Below are positions 53,060 through 63,504 of a DNA stretch of 64,000 nt, piece by piece. Source of the stretch: Trissonchulus latispiculum (taxonomy: Eukaryota; Nematoda; Enoplea; Enoplida; Ironidae); assembly GCA_030248195.1 (NCBI GenBank), contig JASAND010019908.1:1-64000 (forward strand), in the 5' to 3' direction. The position numbers and the translations under genes are program-made. The stretch's first letter is position 1. Each line of letters begins with the position of its first letter. Under the pieces are notes generated by a model. It saw only the letters and a program-made list of their open reading frames with translations, had not been told where the DNA came from and did no database searches.

Positions 53060-54995
53060 TTTCACAACCGGATTCGATGCTCCACCGGGGGCATCTTCTT
53101 CAGGCGATTCTTCACACGCTGCTGTCCTTCCTGGGGGGTCAGATAACGGGGGATCCAATTTCGGGAGGGAAGGAAAATTTCAACGTTCTCTAGGGCTGGG
53201 GCTTCAGAGGCCAAACGGGTAAGAACCGGGGGGACCGGAGGACCGAAATTGCCGGGAGGGTCGGTGGGAGGCAAGGACTGGGGGGACCGGATGACCGGAA
53301 CTACCGGGAGGGTCGGAACTACTGTTATTGATGTTGTTGTCGTCGGCAGAGTCCAAATGGATGCTAGTAAACCTGGACGGGGGGGTGGGGATTTGTTGTG
53401 ACGGTGAACGTGCTCCCAGTTGATTCCAAAAGGATGGTCAGAAAATAGTTGACTTATCCACCACTTTTCTTTCTTCTTCCGGATAACTTCGTCTTCAGAA
53501 TAGTCCAATACAGTAACTAATAATTGATCTAATGTATGATTATGGTTCCTGAAATCACACGAAAGAGGTTTACTAGCATCCATTTTGCGAATGTCACACC
53601 GGTGGTTGTTTAACCGGATGGAGAGGGGATTTTTACTCTCTCCAACATATTGGGAGGGACACCCTTCGATTTCCGCCAGATATGCAGTCCCATACAGAGC
53701 TTTTGATGCTGGTGCCGGCTTTGATAGATGGACAGAGGGCACATCTGCGTCGCCCACATTTGAAGGTTCCACTATACTCAGAGCTAATAGTCCCCTGGGC
53801 CTGGGCGGCTCTCGGCATTGGCAATTTGGCCTTCACAAGCATGTTTTTGAGCTTGGGGGTGGACGCCAGAACAAGTTTACCTTGCAGTTTAGACCATTTA
53901 AAAAATGTTCATGGTTCCTTAAGACTGCTTTCACGCTTCTGAGGTCCGGATGGTATGGCAGTACCAAATAGTAGGACTTTTCTTCGGTCTCTGTCCCTGG
54001 ATCGATTTTGGGAGTGAGTAGCTGCATTCTGTCTACTGACATAGCCCTTTTGATTCTTCGCGGAACTTTACCTCTGGGATAGCCTCTTCTTACCAGATCT
54101 TCCTTGAGCTGCCTACTACACCTGAGCCGAGCGGTGTCTGGATTTGAGCAGATGCGGCAAATCCTCAATGCCTGGCTGTAGGCAATAAGTAGCTTATGCT
54201 GTATAGGATGGCAGGACTCAAAATGGAGGTGCTGTCTTGTGTCCGCTTGGTGAATAGGTCAGTGACAATTTTCCCATTCCGAAGTTCCACTGAAACGTCT
54301 AAGAAATTGACTTTGGTTTCACCAATGTCGACCTCCAGATTTATGCTGGGGATGGCTGTTGGCCAGTTGCAAAAATTCGTCTAGGTCGTTTCGGGTGTCA
54401 TCCCAGATTATAAAAATGTCATCGATGTAACGCCACCAAACTAAGGGTTTGTTTACGGCTAGCGAAAACAGCTTCTTCTCGAACCCATACCACATAAATA
54501 TGTTGGCGTAACTCGGGGCCATTTTGGTTCCCATCGCTGTGCCGTTCATCTGGGTATAAAATTCTCCATAAAACTCGAACACATTGTTGGTTAAAACGAG
54601 TTCGGCCATACGCACTACCATATTCGTTGGGTATTTTGGGCTGTCTCTACTCGAGAGAGCTTCCTTGCAGGCAGCAAGACCCAACTGGTGCGGGATGTTG
54701 GTATAGAGGCTGGAGACGTCGGCTGTGGCCAGTAGACAGTTCGAAGATACGTTCAGGGATCCCAGCTTACGCAGAAAATCATTGGTGTCCTGGATGAACG
54801 ATGGTATTTGGCGGACAAGAGGTTTGAGCTCAGCGTCCACAAATCCGCTGATGTTCTCGGTAGGACATCCATTTGCAGATACGATATGTCTCCCAGGGCA
54901 GGGTGTCTTCTGCTTGTGTATGAAATATGCTTGTAATATTAAGTCTGTGTATGACTTCTCAACGTGTAAACAAACTATACTGCCATTTTCCACAG
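53060..54995 (-). pseudogene. Penelope-like retroelement, 5'-truncated and frameshifted (RT plus GIY-YIG nuclease)
   Basis: Penelope-like elements couple a telomerase-related reverse transcriptase to a GIY-YIG endonuclease. Minus strand: 54993-54319 reads PGRHIVSANGCPTENISGF, ADVSSLYTNIP, NGTAMGTKMAPSYANIFM and WWRYIDDIFIIWDD, motifs A-C with the catalytic Asp residues. The frame shifts near 54340 (NFLDVSVELRNGKI lies in another frame), again near 54170 (LRICRICSNPDTARL) and near 53840; the linker CGRRRCALCP with its zinc-knuckle-like cysteines is about 53760. 53700-53400 holds AYLAEIEGCPSQYVGES, RLNNHRCDIRK and KEKWWISQLF, matching GIY-YIG folds although the first motif is altered (AYL...QYVGE). 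A proline-rich extension runs to about 53062. The N-terminus is missing. Confidence 0.85.
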
Positions 54996-55084
54996 TTGGC
55001 GTATTCGACGTACTAAGTACTATAATTTGGTCTAGGAAAGTTGTACAACAAATTTTTATCAGTTTATATATTGCGGAGAATTAG

Positions 55085-55385
55085 AATTTTTAACGATATA
55101 AAAATTGCGCAGTTTGGTTCAGCTCTCGCAAATCCCGCAACAAAAGGTATTTTGAAAAATTGATGAAATTCCTCTAAGTTTCGTGAACGTGAAGGGATGC
55201 TTTATTGCCGAATTTGTAAGAGGTGCCCAACTATATATATATATATATATTTTATATCATTAAAGGATATCGTTCTACGCAACGTAATGATATAAAAACT
55301 TGCTGTACGTTTTTCCTAGCTCAAGTTATAGCGGTTAATTTGGCGAAACGCTCATTTTTGAAAATGCCAGTGTGTCAACTGTACA
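55085..55385 (+). repeat. Dispersed repeat R-A, copy 2
   Basis: Colinear with 6545-6805: GATATAAAAATTG, GCCGAATTTGTAAGAG, GATATAAAAACTTG, CTAGCTCAAGTTATAG and GGCGAAACG are the shared blocks. An (AT)n run at about 55232-55250 is specific to this copy. Confidence 0.65.
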
Positions 55386-56074
55386 CGCGGAGACCACACC
55401 TGAGATTTCGGCCAATGTTTCTTATTACATTAGGAGGCACTGAGTAACTTACTCTTTATATTATAAACTGCTTAAATTTAAGCTTGAATTTGTTATAGAG
55501 GAGCGCTAGAGCCTCCTCTATTATAAATCGCGAGAGCCTCTTAAATCTTAATGTTACCCATATTGCATTTTTCATGCTTCACCGGAGCATTTTTATTCTT
55601 GTTAAAAGGCCCTTAAAATTAAAACCATCTAAGCCGAAAAAACTATGAAAATTACCCTCAAAATCCCATGCCTGGTATCTGAAAGCGTAGCCAGGCATTA
55701 CGCAAGAACATTACGCAGCATTCATGGGTTTTGAGGAGGAGTAAGGCTAGAATTGGGGCAGAGGGGAATCCATGTAGGAAAAGCCAGCATTAGCACTAGA
55801 TCACTACCGGCAATGGCTGCAACTTCTTGGAATTTTATTATTAGATTTGCATCTGCTGGACAAGCTGGTCTTGTTTGCCTTTCCTGTTGATGCGCGCAGA
55901 AATTAGGATTTTCTAATTTTGTCTGTGACGTGATCCTCCTATTTCAGAGAGTTATGAGCAACAGTGCTATAAATTGGAGATGTATCAGGACTTCTACTAT
56001 TCGGCCAGTTTTGTAAATGCTGTTTTTCTGGTTTTGAAGACAACGCTTTGTTTTCTAACCGCCCCTGTTTAGAC
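55386..56074. other. 5' flank of MLH3
   Basis: No repeat or coding region recognised. The last part probably contains the promoter or a 5' untranslated exon; CCCTGTTTAG directly before the ATG could be an acceptor. Confidence 0.35.
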
Positions 56075-58478
56075 ATGTCGAGTGGCATCAAATTGTTGAC
56101 TTCCAAGCAGCGACAGCAGTTGACTGCAACCCAAGGATTTTGTACAGTAACCCAATGCTTGATTGAGCTGGTCTACAACGCACTGGATGCCCAAGCTACG
56201 GCCATTGCTGCTCGTGTTGACCTGAGGCGAATGCGGATTTTTGTAGTGGACAATGGGCAGGGAATTGTCCTGGAGGATTTGAAGTTGTGCGGGAAAATGT
56301 ACGCCTGATTTAGTCGTTTTTGCTAAATATTCCCAGTTTGTGTTTAAGTTTTGGCAGGTTTTTGTGGTACATCAATAACCTGTTCGCTTTTGTTTCAGCA
56401 GTTTTATAAGTTAATGAAATAATTGATGTAGTGACCGGTTGAAATCGGGATTGAAGGATGTGAAGGAGAATTTCCAATGCGGGAATCAGAGCCGTTTCCA
56501 ATTTTCAGTAGAGTGTTCAGTAGATTCACACTGAGAAAACTATTTGACATGAGATTTGCTGATACGTTGCTGAAAACATTCATATAAATGTTGCTAATTT
56601 TAGGAATGCTACCAGCAAGGCATTTGATGGCGAGACTTCGTATGGCAGCCGTGGCTGTAGTTTGGCCAAGATTTCTGAGATCAGTCAACGACTGGTGATT
56701 CAAACCCGTTACAGAGAAGATAATTCTGATTCTACTCTGCTTAAGATATTCGAGGGATCTGATGTAAAGGTCAGAAGATTTACATAGGTGCTGTCAGTCG
56801 AACATCGTGAGTTATAATATGTAATTCTGGTACATTTGGACATGAAGTTTTTTCAGAGCTTATTCCTGCAAATCAAACCTCGCTTTATTTGAACAACTGA
56901 CTGGAAAAGAATTTCTTGGAAAGAGCAGTTTAGAAAGGAAAGAACAGGAATGAACTCTTTGAAATTTCTGAACGTTCCGGCAATACTTCTGTAGACGCAT
57001 ACCTGTGTATAACCTTCGCTAAATTTAGCCGATTAAGCTCAAACTGGATATGAGCGCATCTGAACACATTTCTGATGAAAATGTGGATGTTAGAAATTTA
57101 AAATTTTAAAAAAAATTTTAAATTTTTTAAGAGATGTGAGGAACCAAAAGAATTGGATCCAAGTTAGCTGAAAAATTCTGTGTAGGGGTTCACCGGGTCG
57201 CTGAACACAACTCTGAACACCTTTTTTGGATTCATCTTTTCGTTAGCTAGATATAAGCCTAAAAGCTAAACCTACAGTCTTTAGTTGGAACTAAGAAAAA
57301 CCTGGATTGACAAACTATTTCAGATTCGTGCTCATCGAAATCGGATCTGAAAGATTTTGGTTCTCTTTAGTTACCTTTGAAAATTTAAAAACTAAATTTT
57401 AACATTTTAAGATTTTGTCAAAAATGTGTTCAGAAGCACCTGTACCAAGTTTGAGCTCAATCGGTTAAATTTTGCCAAAGTTGTGTACAAAATCTACGGA
57501 GGAATCGAAGTGAATGTGCTGTTTTTTCTGGAATGCTACTATTTGTGACAGTATTTTTGTGATGTTCGGTAGATAATTAAGCCTAGCTTGCCTAGTTATC
57601 GATTTTACCATAAGCAATTAGTTACCGATCTTTGTAGATTGGAAAATCGAAAGTATGCAGAGCCGGTGCTGGAACTACTGTGTCCGTTTTTGGCTTCATG
57701 GAACGATTGCCTGTACGACAGAAAGGTATAAGGATTACAAAAGGATATATGATCTTTTGTATAGTGTTGAAAGTTGCTGTCAACAAAGTGGAATGATGAA
57801 ATAATTGCAACCTTTATTTTAGTAGCTATGTTGAGCTTTGCATTTACAACAAACGAACAGTTTATTAACTTTTCTGATTGATAATGTTGGGTTTTTGTTA
57901 CCACATCAGTGGTCAGATTAAATTCTGATAGAGAATCTTAATTGCAAAATCTTAATCTTATTGCAAACTGCAACCAAATTTATTCAATTTAGTTAAATTT
58001 TAATGTCAAATTAAACTAGATTTTGCAAAAAATGTCACCCAAATTTCTATTTCAGGCATTCAGGCCAGTCTTGAAATGGAGGCCATGGTAGCTTTTCTGA
58101 CTGCTCTGGCCATTCATCGACCCTCCGTTTCCTTCAGTCTCCGGGAGGAGGTCAGCGGTAACGTCCTGGTTCAGACCTATCGGGCCGGCCCAGATCCGGC
58201 CGTTACTTTTGATTGCCTTTTTCGGGAAACCTACCCCCACTCCCTGAGGGAATTTTGTGCCGACCTGCCAACTGGCAGTGGCCCACTGCCCGCGGCCGGC
58301 CGCACAAAATTGAGGCTTTGGATGGGGCCCCGGCCGTATGAGAATGAAAATTTGCAGTTTGTTTTTGTGAACGGTCGCCCGGTCTTTGAATCGCCATTTC
58401 ATCGACTGATCAATCAGTTGGCTGATTCTGGTGATTTTGCTGGATTCAGAGCGGCTGGCTGTGAAAGTCCTACAATTG
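56075..58478 (+). CDS. MLH3: DNA mismatch repair protein MLH3, N-terminal ATPase half (four exons, 3' end not found)
   Basis: MLH3 pairs with MLH1 in mismatch repair and meiotic crossover resolution in the nucleus. Exons 56075-56298, 56604-56763, 57638-57725 and 58056-58478 join at GT-AG sites in matching phase (298 codons so far). Motif I CLIELVYNALDA keeps Glu31 and Asn35; motif II VVDNGQG is at 58-63; motif III, normally GFRGEAL, reads GSRGCSL (89-95); motif IV GAGTTVSV is at 138-145, followed by RLPVRQK. Exon 4 (HRPSVSFSLREEVSGN, then FVFVNGRPVFESPFHRLI) is the transducer domain and fits MLH3 better than MLH1 or PMS2. The C-terminal dimerisation/nuclease half is absent up to 64 kb, where mobile elements take over; it may lie further right. 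The changed motif III is odd for an active ATPase. Confidence 0.85.
57003..57490. mobile_element. Foldback element, copy 2 (in an MLH3 intron)
   Basis: Imperfect palindrome centred near 57247. GTGTATAAC..T.CGCTAAATTT, CCGATTAAGCTCAAACT and TGAACACATTT at the left are answered by AAATGTGTTCA, AGTTTGAGCTCAATCGG and AAATTTTGCCAAAGTTGTGTAC at the right. The centre TTTTCGTTAGCTAGATATAA is shared with the other two copies. Arms are the most diverged of the three. Confidence 0.75.
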
Positions 58479-58998
58479 GTGTACGTCCAGTTTGATGGCT
58501 TTTGAATACTTAAGGTTTACCTGGAATTTCAGTGTTTTTACTTAACATTGAATAACAGCTTGTGGAGTGCCCGTGTGCGAACTGACAATCCCTCTACAAA
58601 TTTGAAGCTTAATTTCTACGAAATAATGGAATTTAGCATTTAAAATTTAAATGGTAGATTCCATTATTCCCTGAAAATTAGGCATACATATTCGAATCTT
58701 TGGAAATTGAAGTTTTGTATATGCCATTGGCACCAAATCACTGTGGAGTTTACTCTCAAGCAGATATACCCTTGGAAATAGTGGGAAATGAGTGTACTGT
58801 GCAAAGTGTATATTTCTAGTTACCTACAAACGCAAATCCAATTAAAAAGTGAATGACGTTGTGGATTTTTCCAACAATCAAACTTATCATTTCAATTTTC
58901 TGAAAATTGTAATGCAAGAGGAGCTACTGTGCAGTTTTGTACTGTGGACTGTAGCAAAGTTTGCCATACGACAACTACACAATTTCGGATCTTTTGCG
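58479..58998. other. Downstream of MLH3 exon 4
   Basis: Presumably intron. AT-rich, with no further MLH3 exon recognised. Confidence 0.35.
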
Positions 58999-59585
58999 CT
59001 TTCCCCCCCAGCCCTAACATTTGATTTTTTGACCAATAACTTTGAAATTTGGTGTGGGTGCATATATACTGGAGGCTGGTGAATTCAAAAATTCAAAAAT
59101 TTTAAATTTTTAAAAATTTTTAAAAAATTTTAAATTTTTGTTTGGTAAGGGGGGACCAAGGGGAACCAGAAAATTTTTTGAAACATTTTGCTGAAAACAT
59201 GCATACACGGGTTTTCTGGGGCGCTGAGCACGAATCTGAAATCCTTTTTTCGATTCAGCTTTTCGTTAGCTCACTATAAGCTAAAGTTGTAAGCTTAACA
59301 TGCAAGCTTATACTGAGCTAACGAAAAGCTGAATCGAAAAACGGATTTCAGATTCGTGCTCAGCGCCCCAGAAAACCCTTGTATGCATGTTTTCAGCAAA
59401 ATTTTTTTCAAAAAATTGTTTGGTTCCCCTTGGTCCCCCCTTACCAAACAAAAATTTAAAATTTTTAAAAAATTTTTAAAAATTTAAAATTTTTGAATTT
59501 TTGAATTCACCAGCCTCCAGTATGCACCCACACCAAATTTCAAAGTTATTGGTCAAAAAATCAAATGTTAGGGCTGGGGGGAAAG
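58999..59585. mobile_element. Foldback element, copy 3 (near-perfect palindrome)
   Basis: About 290-bp arms run from TTTCCCCCCAGCCCTAAC at 58999 to GTTAGGGCTGGGGGGAAA at 59585, centred near 59292, with only scattered mismatches (for example GGAGGCTGGTGAATTC against GAATTCACCAGCCTCC). The centre GCTTTTCGTTAGCTCA is shared with copies 1 and 2. It is by far the best-preserved copy. As RNA it would fold into one long hairpin. Confidence 0.9.
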
Positions 59586-59760
59586 AAAAAAAAAAAAAAT
59601 TTTTTATAATAATTTGTTTTTATTATAATTTGTGGTGTGTTTTTTTTGTTTTTTATAAAATTATTATATATTTTTTTTTTTTGTGGGGGGGGGGGAAAAA
59701 TTAGAGTTTTAAAATTTATGTGGGGGGGGGGGGGGGGGGGGTTTTTTGTTTTTTGTATGT
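59586..59760. repeat. Homopolymer-rich low-complexity patch
   Basis: Runs of A, T and G (up to about 22 G near 59730). The composition is unlike both flanks and could in part be assembly or read error. Confidence 0.6.
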
Positions 59761-59853
59761 GTGAAGGTTTTCATTCCTGTCCGATGTTGTCGCCTCAACG
59801 TGGTGGAAAGGTGGAACTTCCTGGGATGTGGTGCCCCAAGCCCCCGCCCCGGG

Positions 59854-60492
59854 ATGCGAAATGGCAACCCTTTTTTCTTCCCTTCTCAAGGAAGGCAGGA
59901 TTCTCCTTTGGTCTGCCCAAGGGGGTTTTTCGATGCCGGCCCAGGCAACCCCGCCTTCTGGCGCCGGCTACTGATTTTGGCGGGAGATGTAGAGGAAAAC
60001 CCAGACCCTGCTACTACCTATCCCTGCGGGTCCTGTGGTGTAAATGTAAACAGGAAGGACTACTCAATTGCGTGCGCGAAATGTGGCCAATGGTCACACA
60101 GAGTCTGTCTGGGTTTTACAGTCAGGCAGCTACTGGCTGCCAACTCCAATGGATGGTTCTGTTCCAATTGTCCTCCCTCCCCACCCAGTACCCTTCAGGG
60201 TACGCCTGCTCCGCCACCTCCTACTCCAACTAGCCCCCTCCAAAGTACCCCTGCCGTTGACTCCCCACCGACTCCTCCCACTGCCGCCCCTGCCCTCGCT
60301 GCACCTGCAGCTGCTACTGCTGCGGTTGCCGCGGCCACCACTGCCGCCCCTGCCCTCGCTGCACCTGCAGCTGCTACTGCTGCTGCTGGCGCGGCCACCA
60401 CTGCCGCCCCTGCCCTCGCTGCACCTGCAGCTGCTACTGCTGCTGCTGCGGCCACCACTGGCCGTCGTAGCCCACCGCCTATCCCTCGCTAA
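59854..60492 (+). CDS. LINE N-terminal region: 2A-like motif, PHD finger and Ala/Pro repeats
   Basis: The frame is the same as the polymerase ORF that follows and is separated from it by a single TAA (60490-60492). The first in-frame ATG is 59854; the frame is open further upstream. Residues about 40-52 read LILAGDVEENPDP. A PHD-type finger follows at 60019-60174: CGSC, CAKC, WSHRVC and CSNC ligands in C4-H-C3 order. Then comes a Pro-rich linker and three 60-bp repeats (60279-60458) coding TAAPALAAPAAATAA. In many LINEs a 2A peptide stands right before a PHD finger, with proposed roles in translational recoding or targeting of the product. Whether the TAA ends a real ORF1 or is a nonsense mutation is discussed in the findings. 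Confidence 0.75.
   Translation: MRNGNPFFFPSQGRQDSPLVCPRGFFDAGPGNPAFWRRLLILAGDVEENPDPATTYPCGSCGVNVNRKDYSIACAKCGQWSHRVCLGFTVRQLLAANSNGWFCSNCPPSPPSTLQGTPAPPPPTPTSPLQSTPAVDSPPTPPTAAPALAAPAAATAAVAAATTAAPALAAPAAATAAAGAATTAAPALAAPAAATAAAAATTGRRSPPPIPR
59971..60009 (+). other. 2A-like ribosome-skipping motif, altered (DVEENPDP)
   Basis: The functional consensus is D-(V/I)-E-x-N-P-G-P, with release between Gly and Pro. Here the Gly is Asp (codon GAC at 60004-60006), one transition away from GGC. The upstream LILAG context fits known 2A-bearing LINE proteins. The change is expected to weaken or abolish skipping. Confidence 0.75.
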
Positions 60493-63400
60493 CGTCCCCC
60501 CAAAATCAAACAGTCCGCTCGGCCCCTACGGATACTTCAATGGAACTCAAACGGGCTCAGTGTCAGCAAAAAGGCTGAACTGGAAAAATTGCTCCACAGC
60601 AAAAAGGTGGATGTCCTGGTGCTCCAAGAAACTCATCTGCAGCCGGCTAAGCCTTTCAGTATCAAAGGCTACTCCACATATAGAGCGGACCGTACGGTGA
60701 AGAGGAACCCGAATGCCCAGGGAGGCAAAATCGGAGGCGGTGTAGCCACCCTGGTCAGACATGGAATCCAACACCACACCATTCCCCATCGTGCCTCTGC
60801 CGACAAGACCACAGAATCTGTCACAGTCCGAATCTACGAAGGCAGGGAACTGACTATCACGAACATCTATGTTCCGCCGGTGGTTAGATCGCCGGGTGAC
60901 GGTAGACAGCAGCTGTTTGACCCTTCCTCCCTGCCGGCCTGCAGGGGGTCAGTGGTTCTAGGTGACATCAACGGGCATAGCCCCTTATGGGACAACTCCA
61001 CTCACTCAGCAGACGCAGTGGGTGATGCTTTCGAAGCCTGGATGGAGGCCAAAGGCCTTGTCCCGGTAAACGATGGATCGAGGACACGAACCAACCCCGT
61101 CACCGGGAACGGCTCATCACCTGATGTCTCAGCTGCCCACTCTTCCCTAGTCCCTTCCATCAGCTGGGCAGTGGACGCTTCGCCTGGAGACTCGGACCAC
61201 CACCCAATCTGGCTGTCGATTGACGCGGCTGGACCGCGTGTGAAGAAGAAAATCAAGCACCAGCGGCTAGCAAAAACGGACTGGCCTAAATTTGAAAAGC
61301 TTCTCGATGAGAAGCTAGCCGACATCAGCAACGCATCTGACCTAAAGCTCGCCCAGCTAGTCCATCTCTTCAGTAAAGCTGTCACCGAGGCCCAGGACGC
61401 CAGCGCCCCCTTTGGGGACTCCAGAACCCCTGTCCCCTGGTGGAGCCAGGAAGCCGACGATGCCATCAGAAAGCGTGAACGCCTATCCACCGAAGCTCGC
61501 CGTGACCCGGCCAAGCTGGAAGATTGGAAAGAAGCCTGCAGAGAAGCTAGGATCGTCATCTCTAACTCGAAGCGGGAGCACTGGGCCAGATATGTTTCCA
61601 GACTAAACCCTCGAACAGACCCGACTGAGATCTGGAGAACGGTCAAAAATATCAGCGGAAAAGCCAAATCAGCGCCGTCCGGAGCATGCCTAGCCAGAAA
61701 TGGGAAAATCTTATCAACCCCTCTGGCCAAGGCGAATGGCTTCATCAAAGAATATGGTCAAGTAGCCTCGGTTAAAACTTCAAAGCCGGACCGGAAATTT
61801 ATGGTGGACACCAAAAATCAGCTGAACCAGCCTTGCCACCACGATCCGGATGAACCGGAGGAGTGTAGCCCTTTCACTGCTGGCGAACTGCAGCTGGCCC
61901 TGCAGCGGCTAAAGGCCAATGCAGCCCCCGGTCCGGATCGGGTCCGCAACGTTAGCCTTAGGCACCTTACACCACTGGGCAAAGAAATTCTGTTGACCAT
62001 TTGCAATAGATCTCTCCTGGAATCTGGCTGCCCTGCTGTCTGGAGAAGGGCTAAAATCATTCCTATTGCCAAGCCGGGAAAGGACCCGTCCCAGATTCCG
62101 AGCTACAGACCTATTGCCCTCACGTCGTGCCTGGCAAAGGTCATGGAGCGCCTGGTTCTGGGTCGGCTCACATACTTCCTGGAGCGAAGCCAAGCCATCA
62201 CCAAGTACCAAGCGGGATTTAGAAGACTAAGATCTACACAAGATCAAGTCTTAAGAATCACCCAATCCATCAGTGATGGATTCAATCAACGAAAACCAGC
62301 TCATCGTACGGCCCTAATAGACTTCTCCAGGGCGTTTGACCGTGTCTGGCACCCTGGTCTGATGAAAGCCCTCCTCCAACTCAACGTGCCCCGATGCATT
62401 ATACAGTGGGTAAAGAATTTCCTGAATGACAGATTCTACGCCGTAGAATTTGAGGGCGCCCTCAGTCGGCCCAGAAGATTTGCCTGTGGTGTCCCTCAAG
62501 GGTGCGTTCTGTCTCCCACGCTCTTCCAGATCTTCATCAACTCCTTGGCCGAGGTCATCCCGGAGGGAGTTGAATTCTCTCTCTTTGCGGACGATGTTGC
62601 AATCTGGTCTAAGCACCCCCAGCCCACTGTAGCGGCGGGTCATATACAAGAAGCCCTCAACGCCATTGAGAAGTGGTCAGAACTCAACAAAATGACCATC
62701 AATGTCCAGAAATGTGAATGTTGCCTATTCACAACCTGGAATAAGGAGCAAAACCTCTGCCCTGACCTGTACATCTGCGGCCAACGGATCCCAACTACCA
62801 AAACTCCCACATTCCTGGGAGTGAAATTTGATCCGTCTCTCTCCTTCAGGGCCCATATTGACCACCTCATCACCAAACTACGGAAAAGCAACAACATCCT
62901 ACGCTCCCTGGCCGGAACGTCCTGGGGATGCAGCAAAGAGGACCTCAGAATGGTGTACCTGGCGTACATTGCCTCCGCTATTGAGTACTGCGGGCCTGCC
63001 TGGATGACCACGACTGCCCCCAGCAACCTGCAACGGCTCCAGGTAATCCAAAATGAAGCCGCCCGGGCGATCACTGGTTGCTCACGAGGTTCCCCGGCCG
63101 ATTTGACTGTGAAAGAAGCCGGACTCGTTCCTCTCCATGTTCGGGCCAAAATCCTCACTGCAGTGGCCTACGAGAAATACCAGTGCCTGCCGGACAACAA
63201 CCCTACTGCAGATTCCTTCAACTCACCAGTGGCCAGGAGACTAGTCTCTCAGAAATCATGGAGAGAAGAAGGTAGATCCCTAGCTACGGAAGCCGCCGTC
63301 GCCAACCTGCCCCTGGGGAAACTGGCTGCAGCTAGTCCATTCCCTCCTTGGAAATCTCCGCCTGGCCTCTCCGTCACAGCGGAGATCCCCGGCGTCTCTA

Positions 63401-63504
63401 GGAGGGATCCACCAGAGAAACGGAAAGCAACTACGGAATCTGCCATAAGTACCTTGGACCCTGTCGATATCACCATCTTCACTGATGGGTCGGCACAAGA
63501 AGGT
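60493..63504 (+). CDS. LINE endonuclease/reverse transcriptase with truncated RNase H
   Basis: After the TAA the frame continues PPKIKQSARPLRILQWNSNG, so the coding similarity starts at once, before any ATG. APE endonuclease: LQWNSNGL, VLQETHL, YRADR, GDINGHSPLWD and SDHHPIWLS. Reverse transcriptase: NAAPGPDRVRN, YRPIALTSC, ALIDFSRAFDRVWH, CGVPQGCVLSPTLF and SLFADDVAIW, catalytic Asp residues intact. The frame reaches ITIFTDGSAQEGT (63471-63505), the first RNase H block, and then enters unrelated T/G-run sequence. GC content and codon choice (C/G-ending codons) differ sharply from the CR1-like ORF at 37.5 kb. Best fit is an RNase-H-bearing I/Jockey-superclade LINE, possibly the same family as the fragment at 47.2 kb. 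Confidence 0.88.
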
